A stretch of DNA of 64,000 bases from Shewanella piezotolerans WP3. GTDB taxonomy: Bacteria; Pseudomonadota; Gammaproteobacteria; Enterobacterales; Shewanellaceae. The stretch is from positions 1,426,001 through 1,490,000 of the forward strand of contig NC_011566.1 of NCBI RefSeq assembly GCF_000014885.1, read 5' to 3'. The first letter of the stretch is position 1. Every line of letters starts with the position of its first letter. Shown here one piece after another: positions 54,846 to 63,300 of this stretch. The translations under genes were made by a program, and so were the position numbers. Below the pieces are notes generated by a model. That model was not told where the DNA came from and did no database searches. It was given only the letters and a program-made list of their open reading frames with translations.

Positions 54846-55855
54846 TGAAAAATGAACAAAATGATCTGCCCAACATAGACACTGAAAGCCTAGTGGATGA
54901 GCCAACGCTCACACTGGGCGTTTTGCTAAAAAAAGCCCGCGAAAACAAAGGGGCTTCGGTAGAGGATATTGCGGCGCAATTGCATTTACGCCCAGCTATC
55001 ATCAGAGAAATAGAAGCCGACAACCTATTAGAAATTGGCGCGGCAACCTATGTTAGAGGCTATGTAAAGAACTATGCGCGGGCGGTGCAAGCTGATCCGT
55101 TCGAAGTACAAACTTGCCTAGACAAGCAACTGCTTAATGATGAGCAGCCGTCGATGCAAAGCTTTTCACGAAAGACAACTCATCAAGCCCGTGACGGCAG
55201 GTTAATGGCGTTAACCTACATCATCGTATTTGTCTTATTGGCGTTAATGGTGCTGTGGTGGTTCCAAAAATCGTCGATGGAGACCACCGTTGATTACTCT
55301 CAACCGACAGTTGAGGAAGTTGCCGCATCTGCTGAAGAAGCCATGTATGACGAGTCGCTGATAAATAGTGAAGCAGCCCTTGCAGCGCAATCAAATAACA
55401 TTCCCCTTGATGAGCGGATTGTCGAGACCATTGGCGACGACGTAGCAGATAACAATAGTACTGAGCAGTACATTGCTTCAAACCAAGACGTCACGTCAGA
55501 AGAGCAGCCTGAGCTTCAAGTTGCCGAAGCAAGCTCGCAAGTCTCTGCAGCGCAATTACTTGCTTCAATGGTCGACAGTCAAGACAATGATACCAGCGAC
55601 GCCGTGACTTCAGCGTTAATGCTAACACTTAGCGGTGACTGCTGGATTAAGGTTACTGATGCTAACGGTAATACACTTATCGATGGCTTAAAGAAATCGG
55701 GTCGCGATATTAATGTCACAGGCGCTGAGCCTTTTGCGGTGATATTAGGCGCACCACAAGTTGTGAATATCCAGCTGAATGGAACTCAAGTCAGTTTGGA
55801 TCAGTACCCCAGCGGTAAAGTGGCACGTTTTAGCTTACCACTTGCGGGACAATAA
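54845..55855 (+). CDS. rodZ: Cytoskeletal cell-shape protein RodZ
   Basis: Product of 336 residues. Cytoplasmic helix-turn-helix domain (LGVLLKKARENKGASVEDIA, AAQLHLRPAIIREIEADN; about 25-100), a transmembrane helix (LTYIIVFVLLALMVLWWF, about 121-138), an acidic low-complexity linker and a periplasmic DUF4115 domain (LTLSGDCWIKVTDANGNTL to the end). It links MreB to the cell-wall elongation machinery. Start overlaps the pilW stop. Confidence 0.94.
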   Translation: MKNEQNDLPNIDTESLVDEPTLTLGVLLKKARENKGASVEDIAAQLHLRPAIIREIEADNLLEIGAATYVRGYVKNYARAVQADPFEVQTCLDKQLLNDEQPSMQSFSRKTTHQARDGRLMALTYIIVFVLLALMVLWWFQKSSMETTVDYSQPTVEEVAASAEEAMYDESLINSEAALAAQSNNIPLDERIVETIGDDVADNNSTEQYIASNQDVTSEEQPELQVAEASSQVSAAQLLASMVDSQDNDTSDAVTSALMLTLSGDCWIKVTDANGNTLIDGLKKSGRDINVTGAEPFAVILGAPQVVNIQLNGTQVSLDQYPSGKVARFSLPLAGQ

Positions 55856-55877
55856 CGAATGACAGAGCACAAAGACG

Positions 55878-56993
55878 ATGTATAACGAATCTCCAATTAT
55901 TAGACGCAAATCCAGCCGCATTTATGTGGGCGATGTTCCCATTGGTGACGGCGCACCTATTGCTGTGCAGTCAATGACCAACACTCGCACAACAGATGTT
56001 GCTGCAACAGTTGCACAAATTAAAGCACTAGAAAACGTCGGCGCCGATATCGTCCGCGTGTCGGTGCCGACCATGGATGCCGCAGAAGCGTTTAAACTGA
56101 TTAAGCAACAGACTAATGTACCATTAGTGGCTGATATTCATTTTGATTACCGTATCGCACTTAAAGTGGCGGAGTACGGCGTTGATTGCCTGCGGATTAA
56201 CCCAGGTAACATCGGTAACGAAGAGCGTATCCGCAGTGTTGTTGAGTGTGCTCGCGATAAGAATATTCCAATCCGTATTGGTGTTAATGGTGGTTCATTA
56301 GAGAAAGAACTAATGGACAAGTATAAAGAGCCAACGCCGGAAGCATTACTTGAATCTGCAATGCGTCATGTGGATATTCTTGATCGTCTTAATTTCGATC
56401 AGTTCAAGGTCAGCGTTAAGGCCTCTGATGTTTTTTTAGCCGTAGAGTCGTACCGTTTACTGGCTAAGCAAATCGTACAACCACTTCATTTAGGCATTAC
56501 GGAAGCCGGTGGTGCGCGTGCAGGCTCGGTTAAGTCTGCTGTTGGCTTGGGAATGTTACTCGCGGATGGTATTGGCGACACGCTACGTATTTCACTGGCA
56601 GCCGATCCGGTTGAAGAGATTAAAGTCGGTTTTGATATTCTTAAGTCATTGCGGATCCGTTCGCGGGGCATTAATTTTATTGCCTGTCCGTCATGTTCCC
56701 GTCAGGAGTTTGATGTAATCTCTACCGTTAATGAATTAGAGCAGCGCTTAGAAGACGTGGTAACACCAATGGATGTTTCAATCATTGGCTGTGTGGTAAA
56801 TGGCCCAGGCGAGGCGCTTATTTCAGATATTGGCCTAACTGGTGGTAACCGCATGAGTGGTTACTATAAAGATGGTGTGCGTCAGAAAGAGCGTTTTGAC
56901 AATAACAATATTGTTGATCAGCTAGAAGCTAAAATTCGCGCCAAAGTGGCGATGAGCGAAAGCCGAATTCCAGCGCAAGATGTAACTAAGTAA
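55878..56993 (+). CDS. ispG: 4-hydroxy-3-methylbut-2-enyl-diphosphate synthase
   Basis: GcpE, 371 residues (E. coli 372). It catalyses the penultimate step of the MEP isoprenoid pathway with a [4Fe-4S] cluster. The ligand Cys residues are in FIACPSCSRQEFD and IIGCVVNGPGEA. VGDVPIGDGAPIAVQSMTNT opens the TIM barrel. It lies 22 bases after rodZ and ends at its own terminator. Confidence 0.97.
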   Translation: MYNESPIIRRKSSRIYVGDVPIGDGAPIAVQSMTNTRTTDVAATVAQIKALENVGADIVRVSVPTMDAAEAFKLIKQQTNVPLVADIHFDYRIALKVAEYGVDCLRINPGNIGNEERIRSVVECARDKNIPIRIGVNGGSLEKELMDKYKEPTPEALLESAMRHVDILDRLNFDQFKVSVKASDVFLAVESYRLLAKQIVQPLHLGITEAGGARAGSVKSAVGLGMLLADGIGDTLRISLAADPVEEIKVGFDILKSLRIRSRGINFIACPSCSRQEFDVISTVNELEQRLEDVVTPMDVSIIGCVVNGPGEALISDIGLTGGNRMSGYYKDGVRQKERFDNNNIVDQLEAKIRAKVAMSESRIPAQDVTK

Positions 56994-57014
56994 CCCGTTT
57001 TACGTTTAGTATTG

Positions 57015-57047
57015 AAACGCCTATAATGCAGGGCGTTTTTTATTTTT
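57015..57047 (+). terminator. Rho-independent terminator of ispG
   Basis: AACGCC / GGCGTT stem with a 10-base loop and a T-rich tail, 24 bases after the ispG stop. It implies a separate or partly read-through transcript for hisS. Confidence 0.75.
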
Positions 57048-57073
57048 AAATAGCAAATTTGGCGAGTCGAATA

Positions 57074-58348
57074 GTGGCAAAACAGATCCAAGCGATCCGC
57101 GGAATGAATGACATTCTGCCGACCCAAAGTCCTATATGGCAAAAACTTGAAACCGTTCTTAGAGAAACAGTGAGTGCATACGGTTATAGTGAAATTCGTA
57201 CACCTATTGTAGAAAGTACCGATCTTTTCAAGCGTTCAATCGGTGAAGTTACTGATATCGTTGAAAAAGAAATGTACACCTTCGATGATCGAAATGGCGA
57301 TAGCTTGACGTTACGCCCCGAAGGCACTGCATCAACTGTGCGCGCAGGTAATGAACATGGTTTACTGTATAACCAAGAGCAGCGTCTTTGGTATATGGGC
57401 CCTATGTTCCGTCACGAACGCCCACAAAAAGGTCGTTACCGTCAATTCCATCAATTTGGTGTTGAAGTTTACGGGATCCCAAGTGCCGATATCGATGCAG
57501 AAGTATTAATGCTATCTGCCATGCTTTGGGAAAAATTAGGCATCACTGAACACGTCACGTTAGAGCTAAACACCTTAGGTGATAGTGAAGAGCGTGCCGC
57601 GTACCGAGATGCTCTTATTGCCTTTTTAGAGCAACATAAAGATGTACTTGATGAAGATAGTCAGCGCCGCATGTACAGCAATCCGCTGCGAGTTTTAGAC
57701 TCTAAAAATGCAGCTGTGCAGGCATTGCTAGCTGATGCGCCAGCCTTGATGGATTACTTAGGCGAAGAGACTCGTTCACATTTTTCACATTTATGTGAAC
57801 TCTTAGAGGCTGTTGGCATCCAATACACAATCAACCCTCGTCTAGTGCGCGGCTTAGATTATTATAACCGCACGGTATTTGAGTGGGTGACATCAAGTCT
57901 TGGTTCACAAGGCACCGTATTAGCTGGCGGTCGTTATGACGGCCTAGTTGGTCAACTTGGTGGTAAATCAACACCCGCTGTAGGCTTCGCGATGGGGCTT
58001 GAGCGTATCGTGTTATTGCTACAAACGCTTGAACTTGATAAAGATATCAAACCTGCGGTAGATGTATATGTTACTGCAATGGGCGATAGCTGCCGTGTTG
58101 AAGCGATAAAGGTTGCACAAGATTTAAGAGCAAGCTTGCCGAATCTAAAAGTAATGAGCCATTGCGGTGGCGGTAACTTTAAGAAGCAGATGAAGCGAGC
58201 AGATAAAAGCGGTGCTGCTGTGGCGCTTGTTATTGGTGAAGATGAACTTGCCAATAATCAAGTTGCAGTTAAGTACCTTCGTGAAGATAAAGCACAAGAA
58301 TTAGTTGCCCGAGATGCGTTGGCGACTTATATTGCAGAACTGGTTTAA
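57074..58348 (+). CDS. hisS: Histidyl-tRNA synthetase
   Basis: Class II synthetase, 424 residues (E. coli 424). Motif 2 region: GPMFRHERPQKGRYRQFHQF. Histidine-binding stretches: LRPEGTAST, LVRGLDYYNRTVFEW and AGGRYDGLVGQLGG. Motif 3: AVGFAMGLERI. The C-terminal anticodon-binding domain follows. GTG 57074 gives MAKQIQAIRGMND, the usual beginning; the frame continues back to a TTG at 57059. Confidence 0.97.
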   Translation: MAKQIQAIRGMNDILPTQSPIWQKLETVLRETVSAYGYSEIRTPIVESTDLFKRSIGEVTDIVEKEMYTFDDRNGDSLTLRPEGTASTVRAGNEHGLLYNQEQRLWYMGPMFRHERPQKGRYRQFHQFGVEVYGIPSADIDAEVLMLSAMLWEKLGITEHVTLELNTLGDSEERAAYRDALIAFLEQHKDVLDEDSQRRMYSNPLRVLDSKNAAVQALLADAPALMDYLGEETRSHFSHLCELLEAVGIQYTINPRLVRGLDYYNRTVFEWVTSSLGSQGTVLAGGRYDGLVGQLGGKSTPAVGFAMGLERIVLLLQTLELDKDIKPAVDVYVTAMGDSCRVEAIKVAQDLRASLPNLKVMSHCGGGNFKKQMKRADKSGAAVALVIGEDELANNQVAVKYLREDKAQELVARDALATYIAELV

Positions 58349-58362
58349 AAGGGGAAGTACAC

Positions 58363-58983
58363 GTGGAAGTCTATAGCACAGAAGAGCAACAAGTAGATGC
58401 TATCAAACAGTTCTGGAAAGATTACGGTTCCTCAGTTGTCATAGGTGCTGTTGTCGGTTTAGGTGGATTATTCGGTTGGAACTATTATTCTGACTATCAG
58501 CTGGCTCAAGCGGAAGCGGCTTCTGAGTCTTTTCAAGCACTAAGCAGTCAAAATACAGCTGACGCTGCAATGCTTAGCGCTGCAGAAACTTTTGCCAAAG
58601 AACATGGTCAGCAAGGCTATCAGTCATTGCTTGAGCTAATGGTGGCTAAGTCTGCTGTTGAAACTGGCGATTTAGAGAAAGCAGAAGCAACACTTAAGAA
58701 CGTGATTGCGGTTAATGCCGATAGCAGTATCGTGCTGATTGCCACTATGCGTTTAGCTCGCGTACAAGCTGAGCAAGGTCAATTTGCCACTGCGATTACT
58801 ACGCTTGAGCAGATCAAAGATGTTGCTTCAGCAGCGCAAAGAGATGAATTAAAAGGTGACTTCTTGGTTCGCCAAGGTGAAACCGACAAGGCAAGGCTTG
58901 CTTATCAAGCTGCAGTAGAAAATGGTGGCACTATGAGTAGTCCAACATTACAAATGAAGCTTGATAATTTGAACAAGGCATAA
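58363..58983 (+). CDS. yfgM: YfgM-type ancillary SecYEG translocon protein
   Basis: Product of 206 residues with one transmembrane helix (SVVIGAVVGLGGLFGWNYY, about 24-42) and periplasmic TPR-like helices. MEVYSTEEQQVDAIKQFWKD is the family N-terminus. YfgM works with PpiD at the SecYEG exit. GTG start after AAGGGGAAG; hisS lies 14 bases upstream and bamB 11 bases downstream. Confidence 0.92.
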   Translation: MEVYSTEEQQVDAIKQFWKDYGSSVVIGAVVGLGGLFGWNYYSDYQLAQAEAASESFQALSSQNTADAAMLSAAETFAKEHGQQGYQSLLELMVAKSAVETGDLEKAEATLKNVIAVNADSSIVLIATMRLARVQAEQGQFATAITTLEQIKDVASAAQRDELKGDFLVRQGETDKARLAYQAAVENGGTMSSPTLQMKLDNLNKA

Positions 58984-58994
58984 GGAATCTGCCC

Positions 58995-60182
58995 ATGAAG
59001 TCTTGGTGCAAAACACTGCTCGCATGTGGATTGAGTATCGGTTTGCTGTCTGCGTGTTCATCGAACGATGTAGAAGAAGAGCCTATTACGCCACTTGCAG
59101 AGATAGAAGCAAGCGTATTCCCAGCAGTAAGCTGGAGCGCCAATGTAGGTGATGGTGTCGGTGACTACTATTCTCGCCTGCGACCTGCAGCTCGTTACGA
59201 TAAGCTTTTTGTGGCTGACCGTTACGGTAAAGTCTTAGCATTTGACGAAGCGACTGGCGAAAAAGCGTGGGAAAAAGATTTTAGCTCAATCTTTAGAGAT
59301 AATATTTTAGCTAAAAACAAAGGCGCACGTTTGGCGGGTGGTGTAACAGCTGCACGTAACAAGGTATTTGTGGGCGGTGAGAGCGGTCTGGTTGCAGCAT
59401 TTGATGCTGAAACTGGTGACAATATTTGGCATGTGATTGCTGGCGGTGAAGTGCTATCGGCGCCGACGGTTGGTGAAGACATTGTCGTGGTTAATACTGG
59501 CGCAGGCACACTAGAAGCGTTTAACGTTGATGATGGCGAAAAGCGTTGGACCTATGAAAACCAACTGCCCACATTAACATTGCGTGGTACGGGTTCTGCA
59601 GCTTATGACGCTGGCGGCTTTTTCGTTGGTACTGCTGATGGTAAAATAGCGGTAGTAATTAAAAACAACGGTCAGGCAGCCTGGGAACAAGCGATTTACA
59701 CACCCGCGGGTGGTAATGAATTCTCGCGCATGGCTGATGTTGACATGAAGCCACTGCTAGTCGGTGAAAACCTATATGCAGTTAGCTACAACGGTAACTT
59801 AGTCTCAATGGAGATGCGTACAGGTCGCGTTGTTTGGACACGTAAGTATTCAAGCTTCCATGAGTTAGCCTATTCAGGTGCAAGTCTGTTTGTTGTTGAT
59901 GATCATAGCCGTATTTATTCTGTTGATAGACGAAATGGTCTAGAGTTATGGAATAATTCAGAGCTTGCTAACCGTGGTTTAACCGCAGCAGTTTCATTTA
60001 AAGACTATGTTGTAGTGGGTGATTTTGAAGGTTACCTGCACTTTTTGAACAAGTCCGACGGCCAAATAGTAGGTCGTGTTGAAGTAGATAGTTCTGGTTT
60101 ATACAGTCAGCCACTGGTTGTTAAAGACAACTTGTATGTGCAGACTCGTGGTGGAAAAGTGGTTCGAGTTACACTTCCGTAA
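58995..60182 (+). CDS. bamB: Outer-membrane assembly lipoprotein BamB
   Basis: Product of 395 residues, lipoprotein signal ending GLLSACSSND. An eight-bladed PQQ-type propeller with repeats such as VLAFDEATGEKAWEKDF, VAAFDAETGDNIWHV and LHFLNKSDGQIVGRV. Scaffold of the BAM complex that inserts beta-barrel proteins. Part of the yfgM-bamB-der run. Confidence 0.96.
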   Translation: MKSWCKTLLACGLSIGLLSACSSNDVEEEPITPLAEIEASVFPAVSWSANVGDGVGDYYSRLRPAARYDKLFVADRYGKVLAFDEATGEKAWEKDFSSIFRDNILAKNKGARLAGGVTAARNKVFVGGESGLVAAFDAETGDNIWHVIAGGEVLSAPTVGEDIVVVNTGAGTLEAFNVDDGEKRWTYENQLPTLTLRGTGSAAYDAGGFFVGTADGKIAVVIKNNGQAAWEQAIYTPAGGNEFSRMADVDMKPLLVGENLYAVSYNGNLVSMEMRTGRVVWTRKYSSFHELAYSGASLFVVDDHSRIYSVDRRNGLELWNNSELANRGLTAAVSFKDYVVVGDFEGYLHFLNKSDGQIVGRVEVDSSGLYSQPLVVKDNLYVQTRGGKVVRVTLP

Positions 60183-60202
60183 GCCTAGTTGTGAAAGATG
60201 AT

Positions 60203-60236
60203 AAGGCCCCTGGATGTGTATTCCGGGGGCTTTTTA
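60203..60236 (+). terminator. Terminator after bamB
   Basis: GGCCCCTGGA / TCCGGGGGC stem (with wobble) and TTTTT, separating bamB from der. Confidence 0.8.
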
Positions 60237-60268
60237 GTTAATAGAAAATGAGTAATAGAGGCAATTAA

Positions 60269-61741
60269 ATGATTCCTGTTGTGGCCCTTGTTGGGCGACC
60301 AAACGTTGGTAAGTCGACCCTTTTTAACCGACTTACCCGTACCAGAGATGCTCTAGTGGCAGATTTTCCTGGGCTAACTCGGGATCGTAAGTACGGCCGA
60401 GCGCATCTGGCTGGCTATGAATTCATTGTGGTTGATACTGGCGGTATCGATGGCACTGAAGAGGGGATTGAAACCCGCATGGCAGAGCAATCGCTAGCGG
60501 CGATTGAAGAGGCTGATGTAGTGCTATTTATGACTGATGCTCGCGCTGGTCTTACAGCCGCTGACTTAGCGATTGCCCAGCATCTTCGTAGCCGTGAAAA
60601 GACAACCTTTGTTGTTGCTAACAAAGTTGATGGTATCGACGCTGACTCAGCGTGTGCCGAGTTTTGGTCATTGGGTCTTGGTGAAGTATACCAAATGGCC
60701 GCGGCGCAAGGCCGCGGCGTGACAAATATGATTGAGTACTCTTTAGCACCTTACGCAGAAGCGATGGGGATCACCAAAGACGGTGAAGGCGAAGAGAGCG
60801 AAGAAGAGCGTGAATATACTGAAGAAGAAGCGGAAGCTGAGCAGAAGCGTCTGCAAGACTTACCGATTAAACTTGCCATCATTGGTAAGCCTAACGTGGG
60901 TAAATCAACGCTAACCAACCGCATCTTAGGTGAAGAGCGTGTGGTTGTTTATGATGAGCCGGGCACCACTCGTGACAGTATCTACATTCCAATGGAACGT
61001 GAAGGTCGCGAATACGTATTGATTGATACTGCCGGTGTACGCCGTCGTAGCAAGGTACATGAAACCGTTGAGAAGTTCTCAGTTATTAAAACCTTAAAAG
61101 CGGTTGAAGACTGTAACGTCGTACTACTGATCATCGATGCCCGTGAAGGTATTGCCGAGCAGGATCTAGGTCTATTAGGTTTTGCATTGAACGCTGGTCG
61201 TGCGTTAGTGATTGCCGTCAACAAGTGGGACGGTATTGACCAAGAAGTGAAAGACCGTGTTAAGAGTGAACTTGACCGTCGTCTAGGTTTTATTGACTTT
61301 GCACGTATCCACTTTATCTCAGCATTGCACGGAACGGGTGTTGGGCATTTATATGAGTCTATTGAAGAAGCATACGACAGTGCTACGCGCCGCGTAAGTA
61401 CCTCGATGTTGACCCGTATCATGCAGATGGCACAAGACGATCACCAGCCACCATTGGTGAATGGCCGTCGTGTGAAGCTTAAATACGCTCACGCAGGTGG
61501 TTACAACCCACCAATTGTCGTGGTACATGGTAATCAGGTTAAGAAGTTACCTGACTCGTACAAGCGCTTTATGATGAACTACTACCGTCGTTCACTAAAA
61601 GTTATAGGTACGCCGATCCAGATCCGTTTCCAAGACGGTGGCAACCCATTCGAAGGGATGAACACCAAGAAGCTAACGGTGAGCCAAGAGCGTCGCCGTA
61701 AGCGTATGGTCGGGCATATTCGTGATAAGAATAAAGATTAA
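60269..61741 (+). CDS. der: Ribosome-assembly GTPase Der (EngA)
   Basis: Product of 490 residues with two tandem G domains: GRPNVGKSTLFNRL near residue 8 and GKPNVGKSTLTNRI near residue 209. The DTGG and DTAG switches and NKVD / NKWD specificity motifs are present. A C-terminal KH-like domain (about 385-490) ends in a basic tail. An acidic linker (EESEEEREYTEEEAEAEQ) lies between the G domains. It acts in 50S subunit maturation. Confidence 0.97.
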   Translation: MIPVVALVGRPNVGKSTLFNRLTRTRDALVADFPGLTRDRKYGRAHLAGYEFIVVDTGGIDGTEEGIETRMAEQSLAAIEEADVVLFMTDARAGLTAADLAIAQHLRSREKTTFVVANKVDGIDADSACAEFWSLGLGEVYQMAAAQGRGVTNMIEYSLAPYAEAMGITKDGEGEESEEEREYTEEEAEAEQKRLQDLPIKLAIIGKPNVGKSTLTNRILGEERVVVYDEPGTTRDSIYIPMEREGREYVLIDTAGVRRRSKVHETVEKFSVIKTLKAVEDCNVVLLIIDAREGIAEQDLGLLGFALNAGRALVIAVNKWDGIDQEVKDRVKSELDRRLGFIDFARIHFISALHGTGVGHLYESIEEAYDSATRRVSTSMLTRIMQMAQDDHQPPLVNGRRVKLKYAHAGGYNPPIVVVHGNQVKKLPDSYKRFMMNYYRRSLKVIGTPIQIRFQDGGNPFEGMNTKKLTVSQERRRKRMVGHIRDKNKD

Positions 61742-61790
61742 TGCTTTGCTTATTATTTGGTGATCGAGTTTGATGGCCAAGTTAGTGATT

Positions 61791-61816
61791 AAAAGGAACC
61801 TACGGGTTCCTTTTTT
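61791..61816 (+). terminator. Rho-independent terminator of der
   Basis: AAAAGGAACC / GGTTCCTTTT perfect stem, 4-base loop, T run. Confidence 0.92.
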
Positions 61817-61942
61817 GTTGGGCTAATATCTATGACCAAGCGCCTACTAGCTTGTTATTGGACTGAAATGCCTTTGCACAAAGAGTTTAAAGGCTAGTAT
61901 AAGGGGTCAGAAAGTATAGGGTAATTCAATTGTATTGAGCTT

Positions 61943-62007
61943 TTGCAAGTCGCCGTGAATATATCCCTATAGGCTCTACTAAATCATCCATGATTTAGAA
62001 GCTTGCA
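61943..62007. repeat. Hairpin-forming intergenic sequence
   Basis: TGCAAG / CTTGCA at the edges and AAATCA / TGATTT inside. The GTCGCCGTGAA motif resembles the palindromic element at 63671. Likely a REP-type sequence, though only this copy is visible here. Confidence 0.4.
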
Positions 62008-62055
62008 CAGCCCAAATCAAATGAATAACTAGCAAAATTCATTTTAGTCTTTCGT

Positions 62056-62182
62056 TAACCCGTTTTTGGACAAGAGCTTGTTAGAGTTAAAGCGCTTGGG
62101 GTGTTGAGTTTTATTAGGGAAAGTATGGTAAACGGGTTTACGGTAATGCATCAATAAACGTGGAGTTTGGCCTTGTTAGGGG
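62056..62182 (-). repeat. Possible attC-like site downstream of the first cassette gene
   Basis: On the minus strand CCCCTAACAAGG begins 4 bases after the stop codon of the gene at 62187. It is followed by about 120 bases containing a second CTAACAAGC. The CTAAC core resembles the R'' box of integron attC sites, but the opposite GTTRRRY box is not clean. Confidence 0.35.
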
Positions 62183-62186
62183 AGCT

Positions 62187-62738
62187 TCACTCAACAATGT
62201 CACCAGTTGAAACACTAAACCTATAAGTAGTCCCCCCCAGTGTTGTTAGAGTGAAGCGTGATCTTGACAGGTTAAATTCGTGAGACTCTAACCAACGATA
62301 GTGCGAAACAGTGAGGTCGATACTGTTTTTGTTCTTAATTAAATCTTTTGTTGAATATGATTTAATTAGGCGGCCGCTATCATAAAAAGCAACAGCCAAA
62401 TCTGTTTCCTTCAGCTCATGACCTCTAGGCCAGTCTCCCAACCTAACTAAGTTTTGGGCATCTTTCCCTGCAAGATAAACCTCACGAGCATACCAGCCAG
62501 ATACAGACCAAAGTTCAGTATTTGAACCATCATAATTTAACCTGTAAGCTTTCCCCCACGCCTCTTTTTCAACTATTAACGCTCCATTTTCATAATAGGA
62601 ATATTCTGGAATCATCTTGAAATAGTATGATTCCAACGCAGTATCCTGTGTTGCAATAAATGGTTTAGAAGGTGCTTCTTTATCTGCTTTAACAGAGAAT
62701 GACATACAAATGATGATTAATAATATGAGCCTAGACAT
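62187..62738 (-). CDS. Exported protein of unknown function, possible integron cassette gene
   Basis: Product of 183 residues with a signal peptide (MSRLILLIIICMSFSVKADK). The mature part is beta-rich and includes a MORN-like stretch (YYENGALIVEKEAWGKAYRL). GGGAG lies 3 bases before ATG 62738; the frame opens earlier at 62804 without a site. The start follows an attC-like sequence and the stop is followed by CCTAACAAG, the arrangement of an integron cassette. No family recognised. Confidence 0.65.
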   Translation of the reverse strand: MSRLILLIIICMSFSVKADKEAPSKPFIATQDTALESYYFKMIPEYSYYENGALIVEKEAWGKAYRLNYDGSNTELWSVSGWYAREVYLAGKDAQNLVRLGDWPRGHELKETDLAVAFYDSGRLIKSYSTKDLIKNKNSIDLTVSHYRWLESHEFNLSRSRFTLTTLGGTTYRFSVSTGDIVE

Positions 62739-62744
62739 GTACTC

Positions 62745-62843
62745 CCTTAACGCCATATTAATAAGTGAACCTGGTACTGAGACGATTTGCACGGCAAATG
62801 ACATGACAGCCTTGGTGAATCTTGATTTAGCAGCTTGTTAGGT
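62745..62843 (-). repeat. attC-like recombination site
   Basis: On the minus strand ACCTAAC (fits RYYYAAC), followed by AAGCTGC, starts 2 bases after the stop codon of one gene. GGCGTTAAGGG (near GTTRRRY, one mismatch) lies about 90 bases on, just before the ribosome-binding site of the next. Spacing of about 95 bases is within the normal attC range. Confidence 0.5.
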
Positions 62844-62845
62844 TA

Positions 62846-63220
62846 TTACGCTATACCAACACTAAGGATGGAAAAAAATATATCACTGGAAAAGTAGTTA
62901 AGAATAACTGCCACCAGCATTAGAATAGGGAACAAATACAATGCATTAACTTGCCACCCCTTAACTTTACCAGTGAAGTTGCACACTAACAAACATGAAG
63001 CTGCAATTACTGCAATCGCAGTCACTGGTGAATTCCTAGAATATGAAATCACACTCGAAAATCCTAGAACAAACAAGATTACTTGTAATAAAGCGAGGTA
63101 TCCTAGTCGGCTTAAAGAGTGATTACGCTCTCTAAAAACACCAAATACTGGAGTAATAATCCCTATTAAAACCATTACTAAAGTAAATTCTAACCAAATG
63201 CTATAAACAGAATCAATCAT
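62846..63220 (-). CDS. Small membrane protein of unknown function, possible integron cassette gene
   Basis: Product of 124 residues with four hydrophobic helices (FTLVMVLIGIITPVFGVF, LALLQVILFVLGFSSVI, VTAIAVIAASCLLVCNF, ALYLFPILMLVAVILNYF). ATG 63220 is preceded by GTTAGGTGAAT, in which GTTAGGT fits the attC GTTRRRY box and AGGTG serves as ribosome-binding site. A GTG two codons earlier is an alternative. No family recognised. Confidence 0.62.
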   Translation of the reverse strand: MIDSVYSIWLEFTLVMVLIGIITPVFGVFRERNHSLSRLGYLALLQVILFVLGFSSVISYSRNSPVTAIAVIAASCLLVCNFTGKVKGWQVNALYLFPILMLVAVILNYFSSDIFFSILSVGIA

Positions 63221-63224
63221 ATTC

Positions 63225-63300
63225 ACCTAACAGCTTATTCATTGGTCGAACGATAACGTTCTTAGCAACTCGCCAATATTTAACAAGCTATCACGGCCAA
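63225..63300 (-). repeat. attC-like site upstream of the small membrane gene
   Basis: On the minus strand the segment ends GTTAGGT directly before the gene. AGCTTGTTAAATATTGG and its partner CCAATGAATAAGCT can pair imperfectly. The outer R'' box is not clear, so the left boundary is uncertain. Confidence 0.4.
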
